Source: Cavia porcellus (lineage: Eukaryota; Chordata; Mammalia; Rodentia; Caviidae). From it: a stretch of 64,000 bases of DNA. The stretch is taken from positions 21,764,101 through 21,828,100 of the forward strand of contig NW_026947491.1 in NCBI RefSeq assembly GCF_034190915.1. Direction: 5' to 3'. Of the stretch, positions 21,650-31,681 are shown in pieces. The translations under genes were made by a program, and so were the position numbers. Position 1 is the stretch's first letter; every line of letters starts with the position of its first letter. The notes beneath the pieces are model-generated. The model saw only the letters and a program-made list of their open reading frames with translations. It did not search any database and was not told where the DNA came from.

Positions 21650-22870
21650 TGAAGCTATGGTCCACCTTATAAATGGAGGAAAAACAAAGGAATGCTAAAG
21701 GCCAATATCTCTCATGAATGTAGGTGCAAAATTCCTCAAAAAATTATTTTACAAAACAAAAAATAAAAAATACTTAAATACAATTAAGCCTGACCCACTG
21801 CCACCTGTGGGATCCTCTCACGGAATAAAGAGGAGCAGTTTCTTCACCTTTCACTTTCACAAAGCTGTTATACTTTTGGATCTTACTTAATCTTTTGGTT
21901 TCTCACACTAGGGAGATTTTATGATGCTTATCTATGTGAGTCTGATTATTTATGAGTATGTTTTCAAGTTGCAAAATAAAATAATTGAAAAGCAAAAAGT
22001 TCTCTGTGGGTAAATAATTTTAAAATGCAAAGACAATACATAGCAAATATAGAATCATATCAAATAATGCTAAATAGAAACATGGTTAAATTCAACATCT
22101 GTGTGTGATAAAATCTCTCAAAGAGATTTCTGTACAAGAATACACCCATTAACTATAATGAACCAAAAAACAGGTAACGCAGTAAGGAGTGGACAAAAGG
22201 GGAAACTTTGTTTCCCTAAAATGAAGAACAAGAAAGGATGGCCAATCCCATGACTTCTATTAAATGTCCTCATTTGAAAAGGAAAAAATATAACTTAAAA
22301 CCATACACACTGGGAAGGAAGAATTCAAGCTTTGTGTTTACACATGACATAAATATATCTGCAAATTTTAAAGGACCCACCACAAAGTATAAAATTCAAA
22401 ACAAATTCAATAAAAATAAATAACACATAATCAAACCATGAAAGTAAATATTTCTGGATGACTTTAGTGAAGTTTTTGAAGTAAATTATAAGAATTAAGC
22501 CACACACTGTTGTGCACTCCAGTAATGCCGGCACTTAAGAGGCTGAGGCAGGAGGATTGTTGTAGCTTGCCCAACAAAGTGAATTTTAGGCCACTCCGAA
22601 CTTTGTAGTGAGGCCCTGCCTCAAAAAGACAAAAAAAAAAAAAAAGTTCGAGAATTAAATTGCAATGGCTACATAAAACAAACTAGAAATGAGTTTAACC
22701 TAAAGATTGAAACACTGATGTATTGAAAGGTATAAAGCATTGTTGAAACAAATGAAAAATTACACAAAATTAAAAAGAGATGTCTGTCAATGAATGGAAA
22801 ACATAATATTGTCACATGAGCACAACTATTGTATAAGCCAGGTTTCTCTTGCTGAAACAAACAACAGTGA
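21650..22870 (+). repeat. Old LINE-1 ORF2 relic
   Basis: Conceptual matches run in the same order as L1 ORF2. The CTCATGAATGTAGGTGCAAA line at about 21,712 corresponds to the NTDAK-type RT motif. It is followed by the region before and around the FADD motif (22,200-22,450), then the segment beyond it (22,650-22,800). It is highly diverged, interrupted by stops and split by a B1-like SINE. It is absent from copy 2 because of the deletion there. Confidence 0.6.
22497..22648 (+). mobile_element. B1-like (7SL-derived) SINE
   Basis: It has a GCACTCCAGTAATGCCGGCA promoter-side motif, GAGGCTGAGGCAGGAGGATT, a right arm ending GAGGCCCTGCCTCAAAAAGA and an A run at 22,632-22,645. It is inserted within the L1 relic. 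Confidence 0.8.
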
Positions 22871-23940
22871 TTAAACTGATTTAAAAGCGGGCAGTTTTGT
22901 TGGCCTAGTATTCTATAGGTTTTGTTCTATTTTCACGTTGTGCTGTTTCCTTGGATCTGTGGAAACTCAGTACATGACAGTGGGAGTAGTGGTGGACAAG
23001 ACATGGTCCCCTCATGCTGTCTGTCTGTAAAGCAAAGAGTGAGAAATACAGTGCTGGGTCCCAAATCTCCTCATTGACATCACCCTCATAATCTAAAATC
23101 CTTCCAGTATTTAGTATATATATCAGGAGGGGAGCAAGATGTGACCCATGGTTGTGTCTGCTGATGTGAAAGAGAGGAACCAGTTCCTCAGAGTCATTCG
23201 CTCTGGCCTAACACCCTCCTCTACAGCGTGAATAGCATTCTATTTGGGGTAGAGCAGTAAAATGGAAGCGTGGATGAATGGGATAAAAGAGCATTACCGC
23301 AGGATTTCAAGGGAAACCATTAAGGACAAAAGGCACCAGGTAAAGCTTAGGAAAGGGGCCAACAGCATTGTCATAGCTGCAGATCTCACACAGAGAGCTC
23401 CATCCTGACCACAGAGGACCTCTGCAGGTGAATAAGCTCTAGAGTTTACACTTGAGAAAAGGACTTGACCTTTCACCCCACTCGCATACCCCATGTTCAC
23501 CCTCAGGGACAAATGTCTTGCCAAATAGGGCACAAACACTGCTACTTGCTAAATGGTGGGGAAGCTCCCTCACCATTTGTGTAATTCCCCATGAGAAATC
23601 ACTAGAGATTTCCTATAGTGACACAGCACATATCCTAGGTGGAGTCTGCACAAAAGGACAGGGACATATGTGCCTCACTGACTATGTCTGTTATGCTCTG
23701 AACTGGATATGGTAATGACATTAATAAATATTCTTTATGCTGTTCTGGAAGGAAACATCAGAGACTTGCATGAAAATTTGCTGAAACAAGGCCAGACCTG
23801 ATGACTTTGCTTTGGTTGAGAAAATGCGTGAAATTTAATACTGAGTATCTCGACCTCAAAACTCTTAAATGTGATGAGGGTTGTTGGTTTTGAAGGCAAG
23901 GATTCATTAAAAGGACCTCAGTGATCAATGCATGGAGAAG
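22870..23940. other. Spacer absent from copy 2
   Basis: No gene or recognisable repeat. It ends at the copy-2 deletion breakpoint (about 23,944). Confidence 0.5.
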
Positions 23941-23943
23941 ATC

Positions 23944-24310
23944 ATCATCAGTGAAAGAGTTTTGCCCTAGTACAAATTACTGTATAGTTATGGCGGTGGT
24001 CTAATGTGGCAGAAGGCCAAAGCAGAAATGCCTATCACTTCCTGCTTCTTCTTCTGCCCTAAATGCAACTCCTCTTCCTGGTTACACACACAGAGAATTC
24101 CAATCGGTTCCTCACACATCATCAATATCTGCCCCATGGGCCACTTCAATCAGACGTCATGTAACTCTCTGGCTCTCTGGATCTGGTTGAAGGAAACAGC
24201 CCAGCCGCCATGGGTCACATGCTCCTTTCCACATCCTCAACTCAATAAACCTATTCACTTTGTACTTTTGCTTCTCTGTTCTGCCAGAATATTCTAACAG
24301 TCAGGTTTTC
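23944..24310. repeat. Possible LTR or retroposon remnant
   Basis: An AATAAA (CTCAATAAACC near 24,243) lies toward the end of a discrete 370-bp block rich in CTTCCTGC and CTCTCTGG words. The left edge coincides with the deletion junction at 51,068. The family was not recognised; it is duplicated at 51,068-51,430. Confidence 0.25.
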
Positions 24311-24544
24311 GAAGAATTCTGAAAATATAAAAATTGGAGTAGAAATAGGGAACCAATAAAGATAAGTGACTGTAGTCAGGAATTAAATTTCTAAATGAAT
24401 GAAGCCACAAAACAAGATTGCTACAAAGTATGCATATTGCCTGAAAATGGAAGTCTTAGGAAACAAAATCACAAGATCAAGGCTAAGATGAACTTGGAAT
24501 ATAAGCCAATTTTCACAAAACAAAAGAAAGAAATGTAAGTTATG

Positions 24545-24665
24545 AAGCAGGCATGGTGTCACCACCGTGTAATACTGACCCTCAGAAGGACAAAACAGGA
24601 AGACTGTCACACATTTGAGCCCAGCCTTTGCCACCTAATGAATAGAAAGGCAATCTCATAGCCTG
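24545..24665 (+). repeat. Degenerate 7SL-type SINE relic
   Basis: GCAGGCATGGTGTCACC, a degraded middle (CAGAAGGACAAAACAGGAAG for GAGGCTGAGGCAGGAG) and TTTGAGCCCAGCC follow the B1/Alu order. Duplicate at 51,667-51,785. Confidence 0.5.
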
Positions 24666-24669
24666 TACT

Positions 24670-25425
24670 GTAGAGTGACATTTTCTTTCAAAATCCAACC
24701 AGCAAAAAGAATGTAGAAACACTATGATTAGCAATTGTTCCGGTTTATGTTTAGAGACATTGTTATCCTATGCATGATGCTCATAGTACATGATTGCCCA
24801 AAAAATGAAAACTACAATGTGATACATTTTTTGATTTAGGAATAAACTCCAGAGAACAAGAGGAGAAGCTGAATCTGGAAAGATAATGAACACTCAATAG
24901 ACACACATGGTCATGTGAGTGCAGGAAATCATATATTCTGTGAGATTACAAATTTCCCTGTGAGGTAGCACAGAACTCACATGCTTATTTCCATTTTTTG
25001 TGCTCCTCTACTAAGGTGGGACTCGGATCCCAGGATGTCTTAGAGCAGGAGGCAGGTGGACCTCTCCTGAAAACAAAAATGACAGAGAAGCCAGCTCTCA
25101 AGCAGCATGGATGGAACCCTAGGAGAGAGACCAGGGAGACACAGAGGGAGCTGTGCTCAATTTGGTCCTGACAATGAGCATCAAAGCCTGGATGGGAAGA
25201 AAGTTGGACTGGGGTACAGTAAGGGAGAAGGACCAGGAGGAATCCATTCCTGGGATCAGGAAGGTGTGGTCATCATTGCCTTGCTTCCACCACTCCTCTA
25301 AATTTATGTTCCCACTTATCACAGACTCAAACCCAGCTGGAATTCAGAACAGGAGTTTCCTCTCAGTAGCACAAAAGTAGTAGACATAGCGTGGCACCAA
25401 TGTCCACTTCATATAGGAAGTGTGC
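24670..25425. other. Upstream flank of V segment 7
   Basis: No gene. Distantly similar in layout to the regions before other clan II segments (GGTCAGTG/TCTCAGAGCAGGAGGCAGG-like block near 25,030). Confidence 0.5.
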
Positions 25426-25432
25426 ACCCTAT

Positions 25433-25440
25433 AGGCAAGT
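25433..25440 (+). promoter_or_regulatory. Mutated Ig octamer of V segment 7
   Basis: AGGCAAGT at the position where the copy-2 sister has ATGCAAAT (52,555): two substitutions, likely to weaken POU-factor binding. Confidence 0.7.
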
Positions 25441-25547
25441 ATACGCTGTGAATTCAGATTCATAATCTGCTCACGGTTTGTGGAACTCACAGCTCCATCA
25501 CAAGACATGGTTGAGGTCTCCCAGGAGGGCAGAGGTGTGATCCAAAG

Positions 25548-25979
25548 ATGAGACTTCTGTGTCTTCTCCTGTGCCTGGTGACAGTCCCTCATGGTGAGTG
25601 TCCTCAGTGTCAGACATGGGTCCATGGAAAGGTTAACAAAGCACGTGACTGACTGGTTTTTACTTTCCCCAGGTTTCCTGTGCCAGGTGCAGGTGCAGGA
25701 GTCAGGACCTGGCCTGGTGAAGCCCTCACAGACCCTGACCCTCACCTGCTTAGTCTCTGGCTACTCCATCACCAGTGATAGTGCTTGGAATTAAATCCAT
25801 CAGTCCCCAGGAAAGAGTCTGCAGTGGATAGTGCATGTTTGGTACGATGGTGATACTGAGTATAACCCGACTCTCCAGAGTCGCATCTCCATCTCCAGAG
25901 ACACAGGCAAGAACCAGTTCTCCCTGCAGCTGAATTCTGTCACCACAGAAGACACAGCAACCTATTACTGTGCAAGATG
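25548..25979 (+). pseudogene. IGHV segment 7, clan II, single-stop pseudogene
   Basis: The leader exon is 25,548-25,593 ([21 protein letters not shown] donor). The V exon is 25,673-25,979. The exon is open and well conserved from end to end ([64 protein letters not shown]), except for one TAA at 25,792-25,794 where the sister has TGG (the invariant W after CDR1). It also has a mutated octamer. The RSS is excellent. Confidence 0.92.
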
Positions 25980-26018
25980 CACAGTGATTTCCTACAACAG
26001 TGAGCCCAAACATAAACC
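25980..26018 (+). promoter_or_regulatory. Recombination signal of V segment 7
   Basis: CACAGTG at 25,980-25,986, a 23-bp spacer and ACATAAACC at 26,010-26,018. Confidence 0.9.
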
Positions 26019-26029
26019 TCCCTGCAGGG

Positions 26030-27880
26030 AAACTCAGGACCAGCGGGGGGCAGGCTGTTCACACTGCTCTAGGAAACCAACTTCTCAACCCTGTAGTTGC
26101 AGCCTGGAGGATTTTTCAGTAATCAAGGGACAGAGCTTCTAGGTATCTTCTATGTCGCTGATCCTACAGTGCTGTGTTTTCATGGAATCAAGCTTTTTTT
26201 CGTTTCGCTGCACATTTTATTATTGATTGCACAACATATTGTCAATGAAGTCTTCGTTCACAGCACAAGTGATTACAATGTCGTTTTTAGGTGTAGAAAT
26301 GTTTAATACGTATTTCTCTATTGGCTGGATGTCTGCCATCCACCCTCAGATACATCTATGAGACCTCTCATCCTTAAGAACATTTTCCAATTCTGTTCAT
26401 GCAGACGTTTACTCTGAATAGCTGGACATCACTGTGTGTTGATCTGAGTGTTCGCCTGTTATTGGAGCTGTTCATTTCCCCACCCTTGGTGATGTAGGGT
26501 GATACCTTGGAGAGCTGTGGTAGATTAGACTGTGCAGGGTCTCTCTCAGCATCTCATTGGTAGAGAACATGACGCTGTCACACATCTTGCAGTCATGGAG
26601 CACTGCCTGAGCAGTGTTTATTAGGACCTACTGTCAGTAACCAAAACTCTTATAGAATGTCTTAAATATTGTGTCTATTTTTACCACAAAGTGAATTTGC
26701 TGTATTTACATAACCCTCCATAAAATCTGGACATCTCAGCAAACTGCTATCAGTGTGTCTGGAAACACTGCTGTCCTCTTCTGCCAGCTGACCTGAAAGA
26801 ACAAGGTGCCCACAGTAGAGTCAAGACTATAGAGAAGACCAGTGCCTTCCCAAAGAGGAACCTGGGCTCCAGCTCTCTCTGTGCACTTCTGAGTCCCTGA
26901 GGACAAGGCTGGCCAGGCCAGGACACTGATTCCAACCTGGTGTGAAAGTGTGAAATCATTGAGAGATATATTTGGGATCAATGGGATTTGGGTACCTGGG
27001 AAAATGTCACCAAGAGGATTGGTTCAGCTGCTAATCATGGTGGCTGTATCTCTATATATTCATATATATAAGCAGTCATTTATTCAAAGTATTGAAATTT
27101 TGAACAAAATTAAACACTAGAGAGAAAATCTGAGCAAGGATTTTAGATAACTATCCATCCTGTTATCATCTGTACATTTATCTATGTATGTTAGTATCCA
27201 TGGTCACCATTCTATCCATCTATGCTCTGTCATATTTCTATTCACCCACCAACTCCATGCATGCATCTTTCATCTGTGTATCTATTATAAATTTATTAGT
27301 TATACACGTTCTTCTTATCTGTTTTTCATTTTTTGCCTTGCAATTATCAGCCCTTCATATATGTATCACTCAAAATTTCAGTAGTTTATATCACTCTGCC
27401 CCTCCACATCTTAACTATTTCATCATCTTTCATCTACCTATCAGTGGTGCATATATTATCTGCTTTACTCTTAGGTGCTTTATTAATATAGGTGATACAA
27501 AAAGCTGTTGATGTGATTGTGAAGATTGATATACTTCAGAAAATTGTCTAAAGAGGCTGAAAATAGGGTATAACACAAAAAACACTTTCTCATGATTTAC
27601 TTCCTCATCTCAATCAACTGACAGCTCTATACTGGAGAACACTACATTTTCTCAAAAAATTAAGCTTCCACATAACGCAAAACTATCCTGAGTATTTGCT
27701 AAAGGAGAGTAAAATTTGATGTTCACTGTGCAACCAGCAATTCTGCGGCACACTTAATGCAATGTGTGTGTTTAAAACTAGAATCAGTACAAATGAGTTT
27801 TAAAGTTGGAGCAGGTGTGCAAACTAGAAATCACCCATAGACTGACAGAAATTTTTCCCTAAAAGCAATATGTATTCCTG
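26030..27880. other. Spacer with degenerate (ATCT)n tract
   Basis: No gene recognised. 27,145-27,450 is a pyrimidine-biased, degenerate TATC/ATCT repeat (CTATCCATC, TATCTATG, CATCTACC). The whole stretch is duplicated at 53,150-55,005. Confidence 0.55.
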
Positions 27881-27886
27881 CACGTG

Positions 27887-28010
27887 CTTCAGGAGTCTGG
27901 ACCTGACCTAGTGAAGCCCTCATAGACCCTACTCCTCACTGGATCCTGTCTGTTCACTCTCTCACTGTTGATATCTCTGGGGCTGGATCCATCAGCACAG
28001 AGAGAAGGAG
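27887..28010 (+). pseudogene. V-segment relic (clan II framework 1 fragment)
   Basis: CAGGAGTCTGGACCTGACCT reads QESGPDL, followed by VKPS, a stop (TAG) and a degenerate TLLLT-like stretch. CTGGATCCATCAGC (W-I-H-Q-like) follows near 27,982. There is no leader exon or RSS. It is an ancient V fragment, present also at 55,017-55,135. Confidence 0.7.
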
Positions 28011-28355
28011 ACTGAACAGAGGGGGTGGGATGGTGAGAGCTGACACACAGCTGATAACTCACCACTGATTCATGAAGTTAACATCACCTCAGAAAGAGGG
28101 TTCTGGGGGAAAAGGAAAAAAGCGGTAGAGGAGCAGAGGGCCCTGGGGATCCAAAGAGAACCAGGAAGTGTCAAAAGAACAGGTGCAGAGAGTGAAGTGG
28201 GGAGACGGCTTGCTGTCAGCCTCTGTAGTTTCCTTGTTGGCTTAGCATTATGTGAACAGAACAGAGTCCATCATGCATCCACTCTAGGTCACATAGGAGG
28301 TTTCCACACTCCAAACTCCAAGCAAAGAATGTAAGCATTTGTTGATTATCAGTTA
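28010..28355. other. Spacer before CA repeat
   Basis: No gene seen; duplicated at 55,135-55,480. Confidence 0.5.
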
Positions 28356-28356
28356 C

Positions 28357-28396
<40 letters not shown>
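28356..28396 (+). repeat. (CA)n microsatellite, left half
   Basis: Uninterrupted CA dinucleotides up to the first base of the provirus. It continues after the provirus at 35,547-35,562. CACACA on both sides is consistent with a 6-bp target duplication but cannot prove it inside a repeat. Confidence 0.95.
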
Positions 28397-28400
<4 letters not shown>

Positions 28401-28699
28401 GGAAGCCGCCTATGAATGGTGCCCATTTCCTGCTTCCGGGTTCTTCCCGGCCTGAACAAGCCCGCCAAATTGTCATATCTGCCCAGTTACCCGTGACGCT
28501 AGCCTATCAGCTTGTTAGGCGCGCTTCTCTGTGATTGGATACTGCTTCCCCTTATAAGAGGTTGTTCCTGCCCCCAACGGCGGAAGAGGAAGCAACACTG
28601 AGGGTGGCGGACCTTGTCAGGTCCGGTTCGCTGTATGTAATAAAGTTTGAGAGCTGATCCTGCTCGAGTTTGGTCTCCTGTCTCCCGCGGCTCCGGTCA
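28397..28699 (+). repeat. 5' LTR
   Basis: 303 bp. It begins CGTGGGAAGCC where the 3' LTR has TGTGGGAAGCC, and it ends CCGGTCA. U3 has an inverted CCAAT (ATTGG near 28,536) and a TATA element (TTATAAG, 28,553-28,559). The polyadenylation signal AATAAA is at 28,639-28,644. It drives proviral transcription; R/U5 borders were not determined. Confidence 0.95.
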
Positions 28700-28701
28700 T
28701 C

Positions 28702-28719
28702 TGGTGGCCCGTACGGGGA
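28702..28719 (+). other. Primer-binding site, tRNA-Ile
   Basis: TGGTGGCCCGTACGGGGA, two bases after the LTR end. It is the exact complement of the last 18 nt of mature tRNA-Ile(AAU), CCA included, from remembered tRNA sequence. Confidence 0.85.
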
Positions 28720-28875
28720 AAAAGGTAAAAGACTCAGCGATGTGCCTCTTCGGCCGGGAGGTGCGATTGCTGTCGCCTGCGGTACGACGGAGGACCTGGC
28801 CCAATAACAACGGAAGGCCCCGAGCACCTCTTCTCTTCACCCTGATCAGCTACGTGAGATACAGCGGTTCCCGGG

Positions 28876-28885
28876 ACAGGTGAGT
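28876..28885 (+). promoter_or_regulatory. Candidate retroviral 5' splice donor
   Basis: ACAG|GTGAGT with the GT at 28,880-28,881, in the leader between PBS and gag. It is the usual place for the major donor used for subgenomic env RNA. Confidence 0.5.
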
Positions 28886-28999
28886 ACTGAATCGCCTGGG
28901 TTGGGTGGACGCACCTAACAGATTTTGAGCGCCACACGGGTGGACGCCGGTCTTTTTTTTTCTTTCCCCTTGCATTTGTTTCGCTTTCGCTTTGCCATT

Positions 29000-30532
29000 A
29001 TGGGCAACGCTGCTCGCAAACCCCTCGCTGACTCCCTAAGAGTCCTGCTGCAGACCCGAGGCATCTACATAAACCGGGTCACCCTTTCGAGGTTTCTGGA
29101 TAGTGTTAATGAGATTGCCCCCTGGTTTTGGCCCACGGGCTCTCTAACCCTCCCGTCATGGGAGAAGTTAGGAGGGGATCTTAGATGCACCCGAGAAGAG
29201 GGACGCTTGGATCCCATGGTTTTACCCCTGTGGGAACTGATTAGGGCTTGTCTGATGGATAAACAAACCCCCGGGCTTTGCTCAGCCCGACAGGCTCTTG
29301 ACAAAGCTCGATCCGAGTGCTCGGAGGAGCCCGAAGTCACACCTGACTTTGGGCCTCCAGAGAAACACAAGGGTTCCGATTCTGATTCGGATTCGGAGGG
29401 CTCAGAAGAGGAGGTCGTCTTTGCTAAGCATGACCCTCCTACACCGTTAAAAAAGGAACTTAGGGCTCGGGAAGATAAAAAGGGGAACCAAACACCACCC
29501 TGCCCGAGCTACTCTGCTTCACGGGAGGAACTTAGGCCCTTCCGCTCCTTGGCAAGCTCGCGACCCATGGTCGCCCCCTTTAGGACACCAGGCCCTACTG
29601 CACCGCCGTGGCCGGAAGAGGAGTTGCTCCCTGGGCTGCCACCTCCACCCGTGGCCGCCGGAGGGCGCCCACAATCCATGGCACTGCCCTGGTTAGAGGG
29701 AGAGCTATTTCCTGGGTTACCTCCTGCGCCCCCTTCTGGGGGAGGAGGAGGACGTTCCTTCCACCAGAGGGTATGGTCGCGGCTTCCCTTTGAGTGTCCC
29801 GGTCTCCATGCATTCCCGGTACAAGTAGGAGGCAGGAGAGGAGGAGGATATTATGAGCCCTTAGAAATTAAACAACTTAAAGCTATCAAGGATGCAGTTT
29901 CAGCTTATGGGCCCAATGCACCATTTACCATGGCGCTTTTAGAGGCATTGGCTGGCCTGTATTTAACTCCGGGAGATTGGACCCAGCTGGCGCGTGCCTG
30001 CCTTTCCCCCGGACAGTATTTAGATTGGAAGTCTTGGAATGAGGAATTCTGCGTAGAGCAGGCGGCGGCTAACCGGGAACATGGCCAAAGAGATTGGAAC
30101 AGAGACATGTTATTAGGGCGAGGAGCTTTCGAGGAAGATCAGACCCAGTACCCTCGCCAGGTTTATGAACAAATCAGTCGCTGTGGCCTTCAGGCCTGGA
30201 GACGGCTGGCTGGAAAGGGAGAGCATACGGGCCACCTCACAAAAATTTTACAACAGCAGGGGGAGCCCTTCTCCAATTTCGTGGCCCACATGCTTGAGGC
30301 CGCTAACAGAATTTTTCCAGACGCTGAGGCGGCTCACCCTCTCATAAAACAACTGATTTTCGAACAGTGCACTAAAGAGTGTCGTGATGTCCTAAGGTCC
30401 AACAAAAATAGGTCTTTAGAAGAGTGGACACGCCTGTGCCGTGAACTGGGCGGCCCGGTAACTAATCACGGGCTCGTTGCCGCCATGGTCGCTGCCCTTC
30501 AAGGCGCTGCCAACGGAGGCAAGCCTCGGTAG
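29000..30532 (+). pseudogene. gag: ERV gag, matrix and capsid part, cut before nucleocapsid
   Basis: Structural polyprotein. I chose the ATG at 29,000 because it gives MGN, an N-myristoylation start; the frame is open upstream to 28,925. There are 510 residues: an N-terminal matrix-like part, a serine/aspartate/glutamate-rich stretch (about residues 130-145), a proline-rich region, and capsid with a major homology region near residues 418-437 (QQQGEPFSNFV..ML-A). The frame ends in TAG at 30,530-30,532, and the two zinc knuckles follow in the -1 frame. This is a single-nucleotide frame break relative to a normal gag, and no slippery sequence is seen there. Confidence 0.9.
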
Positions 30533-30534
30533 GG

Positions 30535-30914
30535 GGCAATAGAAATAAAAATAGAAACAACACTTCTTGCTTTGGCTGTGGCCAACTAGGACACATTAAG
30601 CGTAATTGCCCCAACAAACAGATCGGGCAGGGAGGAGCCCCTGGCCCTGGATTATGCCCAAGATGCCAAAAAGGTAATCATTCAGCAGCCGAGTGCCGGT
30701 CGATATTCGATAAAGATGGCAATAGGCTTTCAGGACGTCCAGACAATCAGCCAAAAAACGGCCGAAGGGGGCCCCTCCTGCAGGCGGGGCCCCCTCTGGC
30801 CCAAACCTTCCTTCAGTTCCAGCCCCAGCAACCACAAACACCCCAGGTCCCTTTAGGCGGGCAACCCCAGGCTCAGCAGGGCTGGACCTCAGTGCCACCT
30901 CCGACCTCCTATTA
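30535..30914 (+). pseudogene. gag: ERV nucleocapsid region (out of frame with gag)
   Basis: RNA-binding nucleocapsid part of gag, in the frame -1 to the capsid frame. Two CCHC knuckles: C-X2-C-X4-H-X4-C at 30,568-30,609 and again at 30,655-30,696. A Q/P-rich tail follows, ending in TAA at 30,912-30,914. It contains the gag-pro frameshift site. It cannot be made from the gag start unless another shift occurs. Confidence 0.85.
30753..30794 (+). promoter_or_regulatory. gag-pro -1 ribosomal frameshift signal
   Basis: Slippery A AAA AAC (30,753-30,759) in the nucleocapsid frame, a 7-nt spacer, then a perfect 9-bp GC stem: GGGGGCCCC (30,767-30,775) with GGGGCCCCC (30,786-30,794), 10-nt loop. A -1 shift here enters the frame that encodes the N-terminal dUTPase motifs, as in betaretroviruses. 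Confidence 0.85.
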
Positions 30915-31681
30915 ACACCCGAGATGGGAGTACAATTAGTTGAAACCTCCCTGCCAAATCCCCTTCCCCAGACACGGTCGGACTTCTATTGGGGAGGTCC
31001 TCGGTGGCACTCAGGGGCCTTACAATCATCCCAGGTGTAATTGACTCAGATTTCACTGGCACCATCAAAATTATGGTTCAAGCCCTACAAGGCACGATTA
31101 TCATTAATAAAGGAGATAAAATAGCCCAGCTGTTGGTTCTACCAAGCCTTCATAAAAACTTCCCCGCGAGAAACCTAACCCGAGGCGCTCAGGGCTTCGG
31201 CTCTTCCGGGGATACCTTTGAAGGCTTACATTTGACGTTGCAAGAACGTCCTATGCTAACCATTGACATCAATGGCAGACCCATTAAAGGCTTGCTTGAC
31301 ACAGGAGCAGATCACTCAATCATTTCACAAAAAGATTGGCCTAGCTCTTGGCCCACAGATGTGGCATCCCAGAGCCTACAGGGGCTTAGGTTTGTCCACG
31401 CCCCTAAGGTGAGTGCTTCGCTCCTGACATGGCGCGACAAGGAAGGTCATTCTGGTCACTTCCGTCCCTTCGTACTCCAGCTTCCCGTATCTCTATGGGG
31501 AAGAGATATTTTGACAGACATGGGCATCACCTTAACTAACATCTACTCCCAAAAAGCTCACTCCATGTTGCTAAAACAAGGGTATATCCCTGGAAAGGGC
31601 CTAGGTGTTCACCTACAAGGCCGAACCTCGCCTATTCAAGGCAGCCCCAAACAAGACAAAAAAGGACTGGGTTTTTCCTAG
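30840..31681 (+). pseudogene. pro: ERV pro: dUTPase and aspartic protease, frame break in dUTPase
   Basis: The N-terminal dUTPase ([12 protein letters not shown]) is in the frame reached from the gag-pro shift. A one-nucleotide break at about 30,960-30,980 separates it from the rest ([19 protein letters not shown]..). That second frame is open from 30,989 to 31,681. It includes the protease active site LLDTGAD (catalytic D coded at 31,298-31,300) and a C-terminal G-patch (YIPGKGLGVHLQG). Protease itself looks intact, but it is out of frame with its entry site. The product would process Gag and Pol in the virion. Confidence 0.88.
31669..31675 (+). promoter_or_regulatory. pro-pol -1 frameshift slippery site
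   Basis: G GGT TTT in the pro frame, one codon (TCC) before the pro stop TAG. The -1 frame then runs uninterrupted into pol. The downstream structure was not resolved by eye. Confidence 0.8.

Noticed and set aside
28216..28476. Minus-strand frame with a CVCVCVCV run
   Set aside because: It is the translation of the CA microsatellite, not a protein.
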